DNA of 64,000 nucleotides, taken from NCBI RefSeq assembly GCF_003287935.1, contig NZ_CP030287.1, positions 3,686,267 through 3,750,266 of the forward strand, in the 5' to 3' direction. The DNA comes from Streptomyces sp. ICC1 (GTDB lineage: Bacteria > Actinomycetota > Actinomycetes > Streptomycetales > Streptomycetaceae). The position numbers and the translations under genes were made by a program. The notes under the pieces are model-generated. The model was not told the origin of the DNA. It made no database searches and saw only the letters and a list, made by a program, of their open reading frames with translations. How positions within the stretch are numbered: position 1 is the stretch's first letter; every line of letters begins with the position of its first letter. Below, one piece after another: positions 43,838 through 54,660 of the stretch.

Positions 43838-46468
43838 CAGGAGTACGCCGCCTCCCGCGTCCGTGTCCACCGGTCCGGCGACCAGGCCCAGTTCTGCCGG
43901 GGTCGCCAGCAGCGGGTGCGTCGGCAGGATCCGCACGGTGTAGCCGAAGGGCCCCGTACGGTCGAGGGCCAGCGGGCCCTCGTACAGCCAGCGCCCCTCC
44001 AGGTCGGGCCCGCCGGCCGGCTTGAGCGGGAAGGCACGCCCGCCCTGGATCACGTCCTGCGCGTCGACCCGGCCCGCGACGGCCTGCACCTCGACGTCCT
44101 CGGGCGCGAGCGCGTCGAGCGAGACCTGCACGCGCAGGGTGAGGGTGGCCCCGAGTTCGGCGGTGCCGCCGACCGGGCCCGCCGTCAGCGCCTCCACGTG
44201 CTCGACGGTGAGCTGCGGCCAGGCCGCGCGGACCCGGCCCTTCCACCAGGCGAGGTCGCGGGCCGCCTCCGGGGTCAGGGCGCGGTGGGCGAGGGCGGCC
44301 GGAGCGTAGAGCCGCTCCACGTACTCCCGCACCATCCGTCCCGCCAGCACCTTGGGCCCCAGTGAGACGAGGGTGCGCCGGACCATCTCGATCCAGCGCA
44401 CCGGGAGCGCCGCGCGCCCGGTCCGGTCGTAGAACCGGGGCGCGACCCGGCCCTCGATCAGGTCGTAGAGGGCGTTCGCCTCCAGGTCGTCGCGCCGGTC
44501 CTCGTCCGAGCCCAGGCCGTCGGCGGTCGGGATGGCCCAGCCGAAGTCCGGCTCGAACCACTCGTCCCACCAGCCGTCCAGGACCGAGAGGTTCAGGCAG
44601 CCGTTGAGCGCCGCCTTCATCCCGCTGGTCCCGCAGGCCTCGAGCGGGCGCAGCGGGTTGTTGAGCCAGACGTCGCAGCCCGGGTAGAGCTTCTGTGCCA
44701 TGGCCATGCCGTAGTCGGGCAGGAAGACGATCCGGTGGCGCACGCGCGGGTCGTCGGCGAACCGCACCAGCTCCTGGACGAGCCGCTTCCCGCCGTCGTC
44801 GGCCGGGTGCGCCTTGCCCGCCACCACGATCTGCACCGGGCGGTCCGGGTCCAGCAGCAGGCGGCGCAGCCGGTCCGGGTCGCGCAGCATCAGCGTGAGC
44901 CGCTTGTAGGACGGGACCCGGCGGGCGAAGCCGATGGTCAGCACGTCCGGGTCGAGGACCGAGTCCACCCAGCCCAGTTCGGCGGCGGCGGCCCCGCGCT
45001 GGCGCCAGGAGGCCCGCAGGCGGTCCCGTACCTCTTGGACCAGCTGCTCCCGGAGCACCCGGCGCAGGTCCCAGACGTCCTGGTCGGGGATGTCGGCGAC
45101 GGCGTCCCAGCGCTGCGAGCCGCCGACGGACAGGGCGTCCTCGGTGCGCCCGGCGCCGATCTGGCGCGCGCCGAGCTTGACCACTTCCGGTGCCACCCAG
45201 GTCGGGGCGTGCACCCCGTTGGTGACGGAGGTGATGGGCACGTCGGCGGGGTCGAAGCCGGGCCACAGCCCGGCGAACATCTCCCGGCTGACGGCGCCGT
45301 GCAGGGTGGAGACGCCGTTGGCCCGCTGGGCCAGGCGCAGTCCCATCACGGCCATGTTGAACACCCCGGGGTCGCCTCCGGGGTAGGTCTCCGCGCCGAG
45401 GGCGAGGATCCGGTCGACGGGTACGCCGGCCAGTTCGCCGCCCTCGCCGAAGTGGCGGGCGACCAGCGACCGGTCGAAGCGGTCGATGCCGGCGGGGACG
45501 GGCGTGTGGGTGGTGAAGACGGTGCCGGCCCGCACGGATTCGACGGCGGCGTCGAAGCCCAGCCCCCGCTGTCCCTCCAGTTCCCTTATGCGCTCGAGTC
45601 CCAGGAACCCGGCGTGCCCCTCGTTGGTGTGGAACACCTCGGGGTCGGGATGCCCGGTGATCCGGCAGTAGGTCCGCACGGCCCGCACCCCGCCGATGCC
45701 CAGGAGCATCTCCTGCAGCAGGCGGTGGTCGCTGCCTCCGCCGTAGAGGCGGTCGGTCACCTCGCGGGCGGCGGCGTCGTTGTCCTCGACGTCGGAGTCG
45801 AGGAGCAGCAGCGGCACCCGGCCGACGCGGGCCTGCCAGACGTGGGCGTGCAGGGCCCGCCCGCCGGGCAGGCTCAGCGACACCCGGGCGGGCGACCCGT
45901 CCTCCTCGCGCACGAGCGAGACGGGCAGTTCGTTGGGGTCGAGCACCGGGTAGTGCTCCTGCTGCCAGCCGTCCCGGGACAGGGACTGTCGGAAGTACCC
46001 GTGGCGGTAGAGCAGTCCGACGCCGATGAGGGGTACGCCGAGGTCGCTGGCGGCTTTGAGGTGGTCCCCGGCGAGGATGCCGAGGCCGCCGGAGTACTGG
46101 GGCAGGGCGGCGGTGATCCCGAACTCGGGCGAGAAGTAGGCGATGCCGGCGGGCAGGTCCGCGGCGGCCTCGTGGCCCTGGTACCACCTCCCGCCGTGGA
46201 CGTAGTCATCGAGGTCGGCGGCGGCGACGGCGAGCCGGCGCAGGAACCGCCGGTCCGCGGCGAGCTCCTCGATGCGCGCGGCGGAGACGGTGCCGAGCAG
46301 CCGGACGGGATCCCCGCCGGCGGCCTGCCAGCCCTCGGGATCGACGGATTGGAAGAGCTCACGGGTCTCCGTATGCCAGGACCAGCGCAGGTTGCGCGCG
46401 AGGTCGGCGAGCGGCGACAGGGTTTCGGGGAGGACGGGGCGCACGGTGAATCGACGGATAGCCTTCAC
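43832..46468 (-). CDS. glgP: Alpha-glucan (maltodextrin/glycogen) phosphorylase
   Basis: Releases glucose-1-phosphate from alpha-1,4-glucan in the cytoplasm; 878 residues, of the actinobacterial GlgP subtype that begins KAIRRFTVRPVLPE. The N-terminal FSPEFGI and YSGGLGILAGDHLK, the middle HTNEGHAGF and TTHTPVPAG, and the pyridoxal-phosphate region ACGTSGMKAALNG (Lys) are all present. I prefer GTG 46468, which follows GAAGGTGG, over GTG 46477. The stop codon TAG lies in the end of a MITE. Divergent from glgE, with which it forms the maltose-1-phosphate/glycogen pathway. Confidence 0.94.
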   Translation of the reverse strand: MKAIRRFTVRPVLPETLSPLADLARNLRWSWHTETRELFQSVDPEGWQAAGGDPVRLLGTVSAARIEELAADRRFLRRLAVAAADLDDYVHGGRWYQGHEAAADLPAGIAYFSPEFGITAALPQYSGGLGILAGDHLKAASDLGVPLIGVGLLYRHGYFRQSLSRDGWQQEHYPVLDPNELPVSLVREEDGSPARVSLSLPGGRALHAHVWQARVGRVPLLLLDSDVEDNDAAAREVTDRLYGGGSDHRLLQEMLLGIGGVRAVRTYCRITGHPDPEVFHTNEGHAGFLGLERIRELEGQRGLGFDAAVESVRAGTVFTTHTPVPAGIDRFDRSLVARHFGEGGELAGVPVDRILALGAETYPGGDPGVFNMAVMGLRLAQRANGVSTLHGAVSREMFAGLWPGFDPADVPITSVTNGVHAPTWVAPEVVKLGARQIGAGRTEDALSVGGSQRWDAVADIPDQDVWDLRRVLREQLVQEVRDRLRASWRQRGAAAAELGWVDSVLDPDVLTIGFARRVPSYKRLTLMLRDPDRLRRLLLDPDRPVQIVVAGKAHPADDGGKRLVQELVRFADDPRVRHRIVFLPDYGMAMAQKLYPGCDVWLNNPLRPLEACGTSGMKAALNGCLNLSVLDGWWDEWFEPDFGWAIPTADGLGSDEDRRDDLEANALYDLIEGRVAPRFYDRTGRAALPVRWIEMVRRTLVSLGPKVLAGRMVREYVERLYAPAALAHRALTPEAARDLAWWKGRVRAAWPQLTVEHVEALTAGPVGGTAELGATLTLRVQVSLDALAPEDVEVQAVAGRVDAQDVIQGGRAFPLKPAGGPDLEGRWLYEGPLALDRTGPFGYTVRILPTHPLLATPAELGLVAGPVDTDAGGGVLLR

Positions 46469-46952
46469 GCGTTCCACCTTCGCAGGGGATTACGGATCGA
46501 AGCGGCCGCACCACGCTGTGCACCGCGAGCGTCACCCTCGGAAGGCTAGCGGCGCCTCCCCCTCCCGGCCATGGCGCCTCCATCGCCCCTCCGGCGGCCC
46601 GCGCGCGAGCGTGGATCGGCGTGGACCTCCGGTAGTCCTTTCCGAGTTGACGCAGCATCGGCGAATCTCGGGCCGGAGCTGCGCGACGACCGTGCGGCTA
46701 CGTACGAGTAGTTAACCGAACACACGGATTGGGCCGGGCTGGAGTGGGCAGGGCTCCCGGGTACGCGCACGGCGCACCCCCTCCCCGACCTCTCCCGCCA
46801 CCCGAGTGAACGCGGACAGGAGCGGCCATGCCCGCAGCCCAGCCGTCTTCCGAGCGGCTAGAAACAGAGCGAACAGAGCGTGCACTACCAGCCGCCATGC
46901 CGGCTGGCCTGTCGTCACCGAGCCCTGCGAACTGCCCCCAGGTGATCCCATC
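46469..46952. other. 484-nt divergent promoter region of glgP and glgE
   Basis: Contains divergent promoters, which I cannot place exactly, and a 42-codon frame at 46828-46956 described separately. An alternative upstream extension of glgE from 46806 lacks a ribosome-binding site and resembles no family member. Confidence 0.55.

Positions 46953-46956
<4 letters not shown>
46828..46956 (+). CDS. 42-residue leader ORF overlapping the glgE start
   Basis: Starts at ATG after CAGGAGCGGCC and reads PAAQPSSERLETERTERAL onward to VIPS, ending in a TGA that overlaps the glgE ATG (ATGA). The beginning resembles the first residues of Streptomyces GlgE proteins (MPA-x-x-SS) as I remember them, so this may be the original glgE N-terminus put out of frame by an indel, or a genuine coupled leader peptide. 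Confidence 0.4.
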
Positions 46957-48943
<1,987 letters not shown>

Positions 48944-48947
<4 letters not shown>

Positions 48948-50638
48948 TGATCAACGATCCCGTCCACGACACCTTCGAGGACACCCCCGCCAAGGACCGC
49001 GATCCCGACTGGTTCAAGCGGGCGGTCTTCTACGAGGTCCTCGTCCGCTCCTTCCACGACAGCAACGGCGACGGCGTGGGTGACCTCAAGGGGCTCACCG
49101 CCAAGCTGGACTACCTGCAGTGGCTCGGCGTCGACTGCCTGTGGCTGCCGCCGTTCTTCGCCTCCCCCCTCCGCGACGGGGGCTACGACGTCGCCGACTA
49201 CACCTCCGTGCTCCCGGAGTTCGGCGACCTCGCCGACTTCGTGGAGTTCGTGGACGCGGCGCACACCCGCGGCATGCGGGTGATCATCGACTTCGTCATG
49301 AACCACACGAGCGACCAGCACGAGTGGTTCCAGCAGTCCCGCAAGGACCCCGACGGGCCCTACGGCGACTACTACATGTGGGCCGACAACGACAAGCAGT
49401 ACCAGGACGCCCGCATCATCTTCGTCGACACCGAGACCTCGAACTGGACGTACGACCCGGTCCGCAAGCAGTACTACTGGCACCGGTTCTTCTCCCACCA
49501 GCCGGACCTCAACTACGAGAACCCGGCCGTCGTCGAGGAGATCGTCTCCTCGCTCCGGTTCTGGCTCGACCTCGGGATCGACGGCTTCCGCCTCGACGCC
49601 GTGCCCTACCTGTACGCCGAGGAGGGCACCAACTGCGAGAACCTGCCGCGCACGCACACCCTCCTCAAGGCGGTCCGCGCCGAGATCGACGCGCACTACC
49701 CGGACACCGTGCTGCTCGCCGAGGCCAACCAGTGGCCCGAGGACGTCGTCGACTACTTCGGCGACTTCACGAAGGGCGGGGACGAGTGCCACATGGCCTT
49801 CCACTTCCCCGTCATGCCGCGCATCTTCATGGCCGTGCGAAGAGAGTCCCGCTACCCGGTCTCCGAGATCCTGGCCAAGACCCCGGCGATCCCGGACCGC
49901 TGCCAGTGGGGCATCTTCCTGCGCAACCACGACGAGCTGACCCTCGAAATGGTCACCGACGAAGAGCGCGACTACATGTACGCCGAGTACGCCAAGGACC
50001 CGCGCATGCGGGCCAACATCGGCATCCGGCGCCGCCTCGCCCCGCTGCTGGACAACGACCGCAACCAGATGGAGCTGTTCACGGCCCTGCTGCTGTCGCT
50101 GCCCGGGTCGCCCGTCCTCTACTACGGGGACGAGATCGGCATGGGCGACAACATCTGGCTCGGCGACCGCGACGGGGTGCGCACCCCGATGCAGTGGACG
50201 CCGGACCGCAACGCCGGTTTCTCCTCGTGCGATCCGGGCAGGCTGAACCTGCCGGTCATCATGGACCCGGTCCACGGGTACCAGGTCACCAATGTCGAGG
50301 CGGCCATGGCGTCGCCCTCGTCGTTGCTGCACTGGACCCGCCGGATGATCGAAGTCCGCAAGGCGAACCCCGCCTTCGGACTCGGCTCGTACACCGAACT
50401 GCCGTCGTCGAACCCGGCGGTGCTCGCGTTCCTGCGCGAGTACGGGGACGACCTGGTGCTGTGCGTGCACAACTTCTCGCGCTTCGCGCAGCCCACGGAG
50501 CTGGATCTGCAGTCGTTCAACGGACGGGTCCCGGTGGAGCTGACGGGTGACGTCCGCTTCCCGCCGATCGGCGAGTGGCCGTACCTGCTGACCCTGGCGG
50601 GCCACGGCTTCTACTGGTTCCGCCTGCGCTCCGAATAA
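48944..50638 (+). CDS. treS: Trehalose synthase / maltose alpha-D-glucosyltransferase
   Basis: Interconverts trehalose and maltose, feeding the maltokinase; GH13_16, 564 residues. Opens with [20 protein letters not shown]; the nucleophile Asp is in [12 protein letters not shown], the acid Glu in [12 protein letters not shown], and the third acid in [12 protein letters not shown]. The short C-terminal beta domain ends [15 protein letters not shown] lies upstream and the ATG overlaps the glgE stop, so GlgE and TreS are made together. No maltokinase is fused to it; that gene follows separately. Confidence 0.96.
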
Positions 50639-50791
50639 CAGCCCGGCCCGGGGGCGGGCGCGGCGAATGGGTCAATCGCCCGCCCCTGTACGGACCATCC
50701 TGACCCGACACTCGCCCACACCGGAGAAGCAACCACCGCGATCCGGGACACTTGCGCATTCTTTGACGGCCCGGGGAAAGGACGCGACGCC

Positions 50792-52399
50792 ATGTCGGAG
50801 GCTGCATCCGCCCGGAATCGGCTCACGGCCGACCGGGCCACCGGGCTCGGCCCACTGGAACCGATGCTGCGGGCCTGGCTGCCCGCACAGCGCTGGTTCG
50901 CGGGCAAGGGCCGCGCCATCGGACGGCTGAGGACGATCTCGGCGGCCGAACTGCTGCCGCCCGGATCCACGCCGGGGCTCCTGCACCTGCTGCTGGACGT
51001 GGACGGGGACTGCTACCAACTGCTGCTCGGGGTGCGCCCGAGCCCGCTGCCGCCCGCGCTCGCGCCCGCGCTGATCGGCCGCGCCGAGCAGGGCCCGTAC
51101 GCCGGCCAGTCGGTCTACGAGGGACTGGGCGATCCGCGGCTCGCCTCGCTGCTGCTGGAACGGCTGCGCTCCCCCGGGACGCTCGGCCCGCTCCGCTTCG
51201 ACCGGGACCCGGCCACCGTCATCCCCGAGGCGCCGACCCCCCGGCCACTGTCCGGGGAGCAGACCAACTCCTCGCTGATCTACGGGGATTCGTACATCCT
51301 GAAGGTGTTCAGACGGGTCGGCCCCGGAGTCAACCCGGACCTGGAGCTGCCCCGGGCCCTGGCCGCCGCCGGCTGCACCCGGGTGCCCGCGCCGGTCGCC
51401 TGGTACGAGGCCGAACTGCCCGGCTCCGAACCGCTGACCCTGGGCGTGCTCCAGCCCTACCTGCGCGGCTCCGACGACGGCTGGCAGCTCGCGCTGCACC
51501 GGCTGCGCACCGGGGCCGACTTCACCGCCGAGGCGCACGCGCTCGGCCGGGCCACCGCCGAGGTGCACAGCGCGCTGGCCGGGGCCCTGCCCACCCTCGC
51601 GCTCGGCCCGGAGCAGACGGCCCGGCTGGCCGCCGGGATGACCGCGCGGCTGGCCGCCACCGCCCGCGAGGTCCCGGCACTGCGGCCCTACGAGGCCGGG
51701 CTGCGCGGCGCCTTCGACGCGCTCGCCGCCTCCCGCGGGGCCGGGGTTCCCGCCCAGCGGATCCACGGGGACCTGCACCTGGGGCAGACCCTGCGCACCG
51801 CGGACGGCAGTTGGGCGCTGATCGACTTCGAGGGCGAGCCGGCCCGGCCGCTGGCCGACCGCCGCCGCCCCGAGCCGGCGGTGCGGGACATCGCCGGCAT
51901 ACTGCGCTCCTTCGACTACGCGGCCCGCTCGCACCGGCCGTTCGCCCCCGCCTGGGCGGACGCCTGCCGGGCCGCCTTCTGCGAGGGCTACGCCCGCACG
52001 ACCGGCCGCGACCCGCGCGAGGACCCCGTCCTGCTGCGCGCGTACGAGACGGACAAGGCGGTGTACGAGGCCCGTTACGAGTCCCGGCACCGCCCCGACT
52101 GGACCTCGCTGCGTACCGGCCCGGCCGTTCGCCGCGGGCTGCTCGGCCCGCGTCTCCCGGGCGGCGCCCTGGTAGCGCACGGCGGTCGGCGTCACCTCCG
52201 AGAAGCGGCACACCGCCACCCTGGGTGCCGACCAGAACTGGATCAGGCTCTCCGAGCCCGCCCTGCGTGCCCTCGCCGAACCGCTGGGCGTTCGACGCCT
52301 CACGGTCGACCCTCAGTTCCTCCCCCGCCGGCCAGGTCCTGGAGGCCGCGCAGGCCGCGCTGGCCGCCGAGCACGCGGCCGCGTACGGCTACGGCGTGA
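50792..52399 (+). CDS. mak: Maltokinase with aberrant C-terminal extension
   Basis: Phosphorylates maltose to maltose-1-phosphate for GlgE. Residues 1-~437 are a normal kinase-fold maltokinase (Pep2): PMLRAWLPAQRWFAGKGR, GEQTNSSLIYGDSYILKVFR, catalytic HGDLHLGQTLR and metal-binding DFEGEP. After ESRHRPDW (about 52104), where relatives end within a dozen residues, the frame runs 98 codons through Arg/Pro-rich sequence in another gene's territory and stops at 52399. The native stop and the glgB gene expected downstream are missing. Function may survive. Confidence 0.85.
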   Translation: MSEAASARNRLTADRATGLGPLEPMLRAWLPAQRWFAGKGRAIGRLRTISAAELLPPGSTPGLLHLLLDVDGDCYQLLLGVRPSPLPPALAPALIGRAEQGPYAGQSVYEGLGDPRLASLLLERLRSPGTLGPLRFDRDPATVIPEAPTPRPLSGEQTNSSLIYGDSYILKVFRRVGPGVNPDLELPRALAAAGCTRVPAPVAWYEAELPGSEPLTLGVLQPYLRGSDDGWQLALHRLRTGADFTAEAHALGRATAEVHSALAGALPTLALGPEQTARLAAGMTARLAATAREVPALRPYEAGLRGAFDALAASRGAGVPAQRIHGDLHLGQTLRTADGSWALIDFEGEPARPLADRRRPEPAVRDIAGILRSFDYAARSHRPFAPAWADACRAAFCEGYARTTGRDPREDPVLLRAYETDKAVYEARYESRHRPDWTSLRTGPAVRRGLLGPRLPGGALVAHGGRRHLREAAHRHPGCRPELDQALRARPACPRRTAGRSTPHGRPSVPPPPARSWRPRRPRWPPSTRPRTATA

Positions 52400-52764
52400 T
52401 CGGCGCCCGGACCTCGGGCGCCCCCCGCGCCGCCGAGGCCCGCGAGGCCTACGGCGGCCACCTCGCGCGCCGCGACGCGCTGGCCCGCACCGTGCGCGAG
52501 CTGGGCGGTTCCCCCCGTCCCGCGGAGGCGGCGTACACGCTGCCGTTCACCGTGCGCACGCCCGCCGACGCCGAGCGGCTGGCCGCCGTGATCGAGGAAC
52601 GGGTGGCCGGGGCCTACTCCGACCTGGTGCGCGCGGCCGAGGGCCGGTTGCGCCGCGAGGCGGCTGACGCGCTGAGCGCCGCGGCCGTGCGCGCGGCACG
52701 CTGGCGTGGTGTCGGCGTAGCCTTCCCTGGGCTCACGGAACGCGCGTCCGCGGCGCAGAACTAG
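52318..52764 (+). CDS. DUF4439 ferritin-like protein, 5' end missing
   Basis: Helical ferritin-like domain: AAQAALAAEHAAAYGYGVIG, EAREAYGGHLARRDALARTV, AYTLPFTVRTPADAERLAA and a C-terminus ARWRGVGVAFPGLTERAS. Everything after about 52330 fits DUF4439 proteins, which sit beside rimP and an APH-like kinase in Streptomyces. No ATG, GTG or TTG lies in frame just before VLEAAQAA. The frame is open upstream but reads as noise, so the start was lost at the maltokinase junction. Coordinates mark the recognisable part only. Confidence 0.7.
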   Translation, partial: SSPAGQVLEAAQAALAAEHAAAYGYGVIGARTSGAPRAAEAREAYGGHLARRDALARTVRELGGSPRPAEAAYTLPFTVRTPADAERLAAVIEERVAGAYSDLVRAAEGRLRREAADALSAAAVRAARWRGVGVAFPGLTERASAAQN

Positions 52765-52838
52765 TGCGGAACCCGTGCGGGAGCGGCGCGCAAGCACGCG
52801 CGACGGGCCCGCGCACAGCTGAAAGGGACCACTCACGC

Positions 52839-53741
52839 ATGGCTTTCGAACCGCCGCAGCGGCTCGTACGGGCGCTCGGCGAGCTGCCGGAGACGGCGCG
52901 GACCGCGGACTGGCTGGGGCAGTTGCCCGATCTGGCGGAGTCCGCGCTGGCCCGGCGGGGAGTGCAGGCCCAGCGGGTGCAGGCCCCCGGCGGCCGCAGC
53001 AGCCTGGTCGTCCTCGTCCGGTACGCCGACGGCACCCCGGCCGCGCTGAAGCTGGCCCCGCCGGCCGCCCGCCCCGGGCGGGAACTCGCCGCGCTGGCCC
53101 ACTGGGGCGGATTCGGGGCCGTACGGGTCCTCGACACCCGCCACCACGAGGAGGACGGGGGGCTGCTGCTGGAGCGGCTCCACCCCGAGGTCTCGCTGCG
53201 GTCGCTGCCCGAGGCCAAGGCCCTGCTGGAGGCCTGCGGCACGCTGCGCAGGCTGTGGGTGGCCCCGGAGCCCGGACACGGCTGGGAGACGGTCACCGAG
53301 CGCACGGCCGCGCAGGCCGAGGTGCTCCGCAAGGCCCCCGCCGAGGCGGCAGAGCTGGCTTCGGCGGCGCTCGCCGCCCGTGAGGAGCTGACGGCGGCGC
53401 CGGCCGAGGAACTGCTGCTGCACGGGGCCTTCCGGCAGGGCAAGGTGCTCGCCGGCGAGCGGGCGCCTTGGCTGGCGGTGGGCCCGGATCCGATGGTCGG
53501 CGAGCGGGCGTACGACCTGGCGCGGCTGGTACGGGACCGCCTGGAGGACCAGGTGGCCTCCTCCGCGGGGGCCGCGGGCGCGCGGCGCCGGGTGAACAAG
53601 CTGGCCGACGCGCTGGAGGTGGACCGGGACCGGCTGCGGGGCTGGACGCTGTTCCGTGCGGTCGAGTCGGGCAACCGGGCGCTGGCCGCCGGACGGCGGC
53701 GGGAAGCGGAACAGTTGTTGGAGTTCGCGGGCTGGTTGTAG
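52839..53741 (+). CDS. APH-family kinase-like protein
   Basis: A 300-residue member of the aminoglycoside/hydroxyurea phosphotransferase family (APH(6)-like). The N-lobe has LVVLVRYADGTPAALKLAPP; the C-lobe holds LLHGAFRQGKVLAGERAPWLAVGPDPMVGERAYDL in the place of the catalytic HGDLHxxN loop. Note Ala in the Asp position of HGAF, so kinase activity is doubtful. ATG 52839 has GAAAGGGA upstream. It follows the DUF4439 gene by 74 nt. Native substrate unknown; not evidence of antibiotic resistance. Confidence 0.78.
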   Translation: MAFEPPQRLVRALGELPETARTADWLGQLPDLAESALARRGVQAQRVQAPGGRSSLVVLVRYADGTPAALKLAPPAARPGRELAALAHWGGFGAVRVLDTRHHEEDGGLLLERLHPEVSLRSLPEAKALLEACGTLRRLWVAPEPGHGWETVTERTAAQAEVLRKAPAEAAELASAALAAREELTAAPAEELLLHGAFRQGKVLAGERAPWLAVGPDPMVGERAYDLARLVRDRLEDQVASSAGAAGARRRVNKLADALEVDRDRLRGWTLFRAVESGNRALAAGRRREAEQLLEFAGWL

Positions 53742-53783
53742 GGCATAAACCCTTCGGGGAGTCGTGCCCGGCAGGAGGCCGTC

Positions 53784-54635
53784 ATGGTCCAGGAACTGCT
53801 GACAGCCGCGATCGCCGCGGGCGTGGGAGCCGCCGTCTACATGGGCGCCGCCGCCCGGGTGGTGAAGCAGTACGAGCGCGGTGTCGTCTTCCGCCTCGGC
53901 CGGCTCCGGGAGGGCATCCGCGGCCCCGGCTTCACGATGGTCCTCCCGCTGGTGGACCGGCTGCACAAGGTGAACCTGCAGATCGTGACGATGCCGGTGC
54001 CGGCCCAGGAGGGCATCACCCGGGACAACGTCACGGTGCGCGTGGACGCGGTGGTCTACTTCAAGGTCGTGGACGCGGCGAACGCGATCATCGCGGTGGA
54101 GGACTACCGCTTCGCGGTCTCCCAGATGGCCCAGACCTCGCTGCGGTCGATCATCGGCAAGTCCGACCTGGACGATCTGCTGTCCAACCGGGAGATGCTC
54201 AACCAGGGCCTGGAGCTGATGATCGACAGCCCGGCGGTGGGGTGGGGCGTGCAGATCGACCGGGTCGAGATCAAGGACGTCTCCCTGCCGGAGACGATGA
54301 AGCGGTCGATGGCCCGGCAGGCCGAGGCCGACCGCGAGCGCCGCGCCCGGGTCATCAACGCGGACGCGGAGCTCCAGGCCTCGCACAAGCTGGCCGAGGC
54401 GGCGGCGGTCATGTCGGACCAGCCGGCCGCGCTGCAGCTGCGCCTGCTCCAGACGGTGGTGGCGGTCGCGGCGGAGAAGAACTCCACCCTGGTCCTGCCG
54501 TTCCCGGTGGAGCTCCTGCGCTTCCTGGAGCGCGCGGCGCCGGCTGCGGCTCCGGCTCCAGCGGTGGCCCCGGTGGCGCCGCCGGGACCGGAGCCCGTAC
54601 CGCCCGCCGCGGAGCCGGACGGGCGGCACGAGTAG
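53784..54635 (+). CDS. Slipin, SPFH/band-7 membrane protein
   Basis: Stomatin-like scaffold protein of 283 residues on the inner membrane face. A short N-terminal hydrophobic segment (AAIAAGVGAAVYMG) anchors it; the SPFH domain follows with KQYERGVVFRLGRL, GPGFTMVLPLVDRLHKVNLQ and VTVRVDAVVYFKV. A coiled coil with SMARQAEADRERRARVINAD leads to an Ala/Pro-rich tail. AGGAGG precedes the ATG. No NfeD partner is adjacent. Role probably in membrane organisation or protease control. Confidence 0.92.
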   Translation: MVQELLTAAIAAGVGAAVYMGAAARVVKQYERGVVFRLGRLREGIRGPGFTMVLPLVDRLHKVNLQIVTMPVPAQEGITRDNVTVRVDAVVYFKVVDAANAIIAVEDYRFAVSQMAQTSLRSIIGKSDLDDLLSNREMLNQGLELMIDSPAVGWGVQIDRVEIKDVSLPETMKRSMARQAEADRERRARVINADAELQASHKLAEAAAVMSDQPAALQLRLLQTVVAVAAEKNSTLVLPFPVELLRFLERAAPAAAPAPAVAPVAPPGPEPVPPAAEPDGRHE

Positions 54636-54660
54636 CCGCCGCTCGGGGCTGCCCGCGGGG

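Noticed and set aside
52175-52330. Start-less plus-strand coding-like scrap between maltokinase and DUF4439
   Set aside because: Strong codon bias but no start, no stop of its own and no recognisable family; reported as part of a breakpoint instead of a gene. A minus-strand frame here also has GC-rich third positions.
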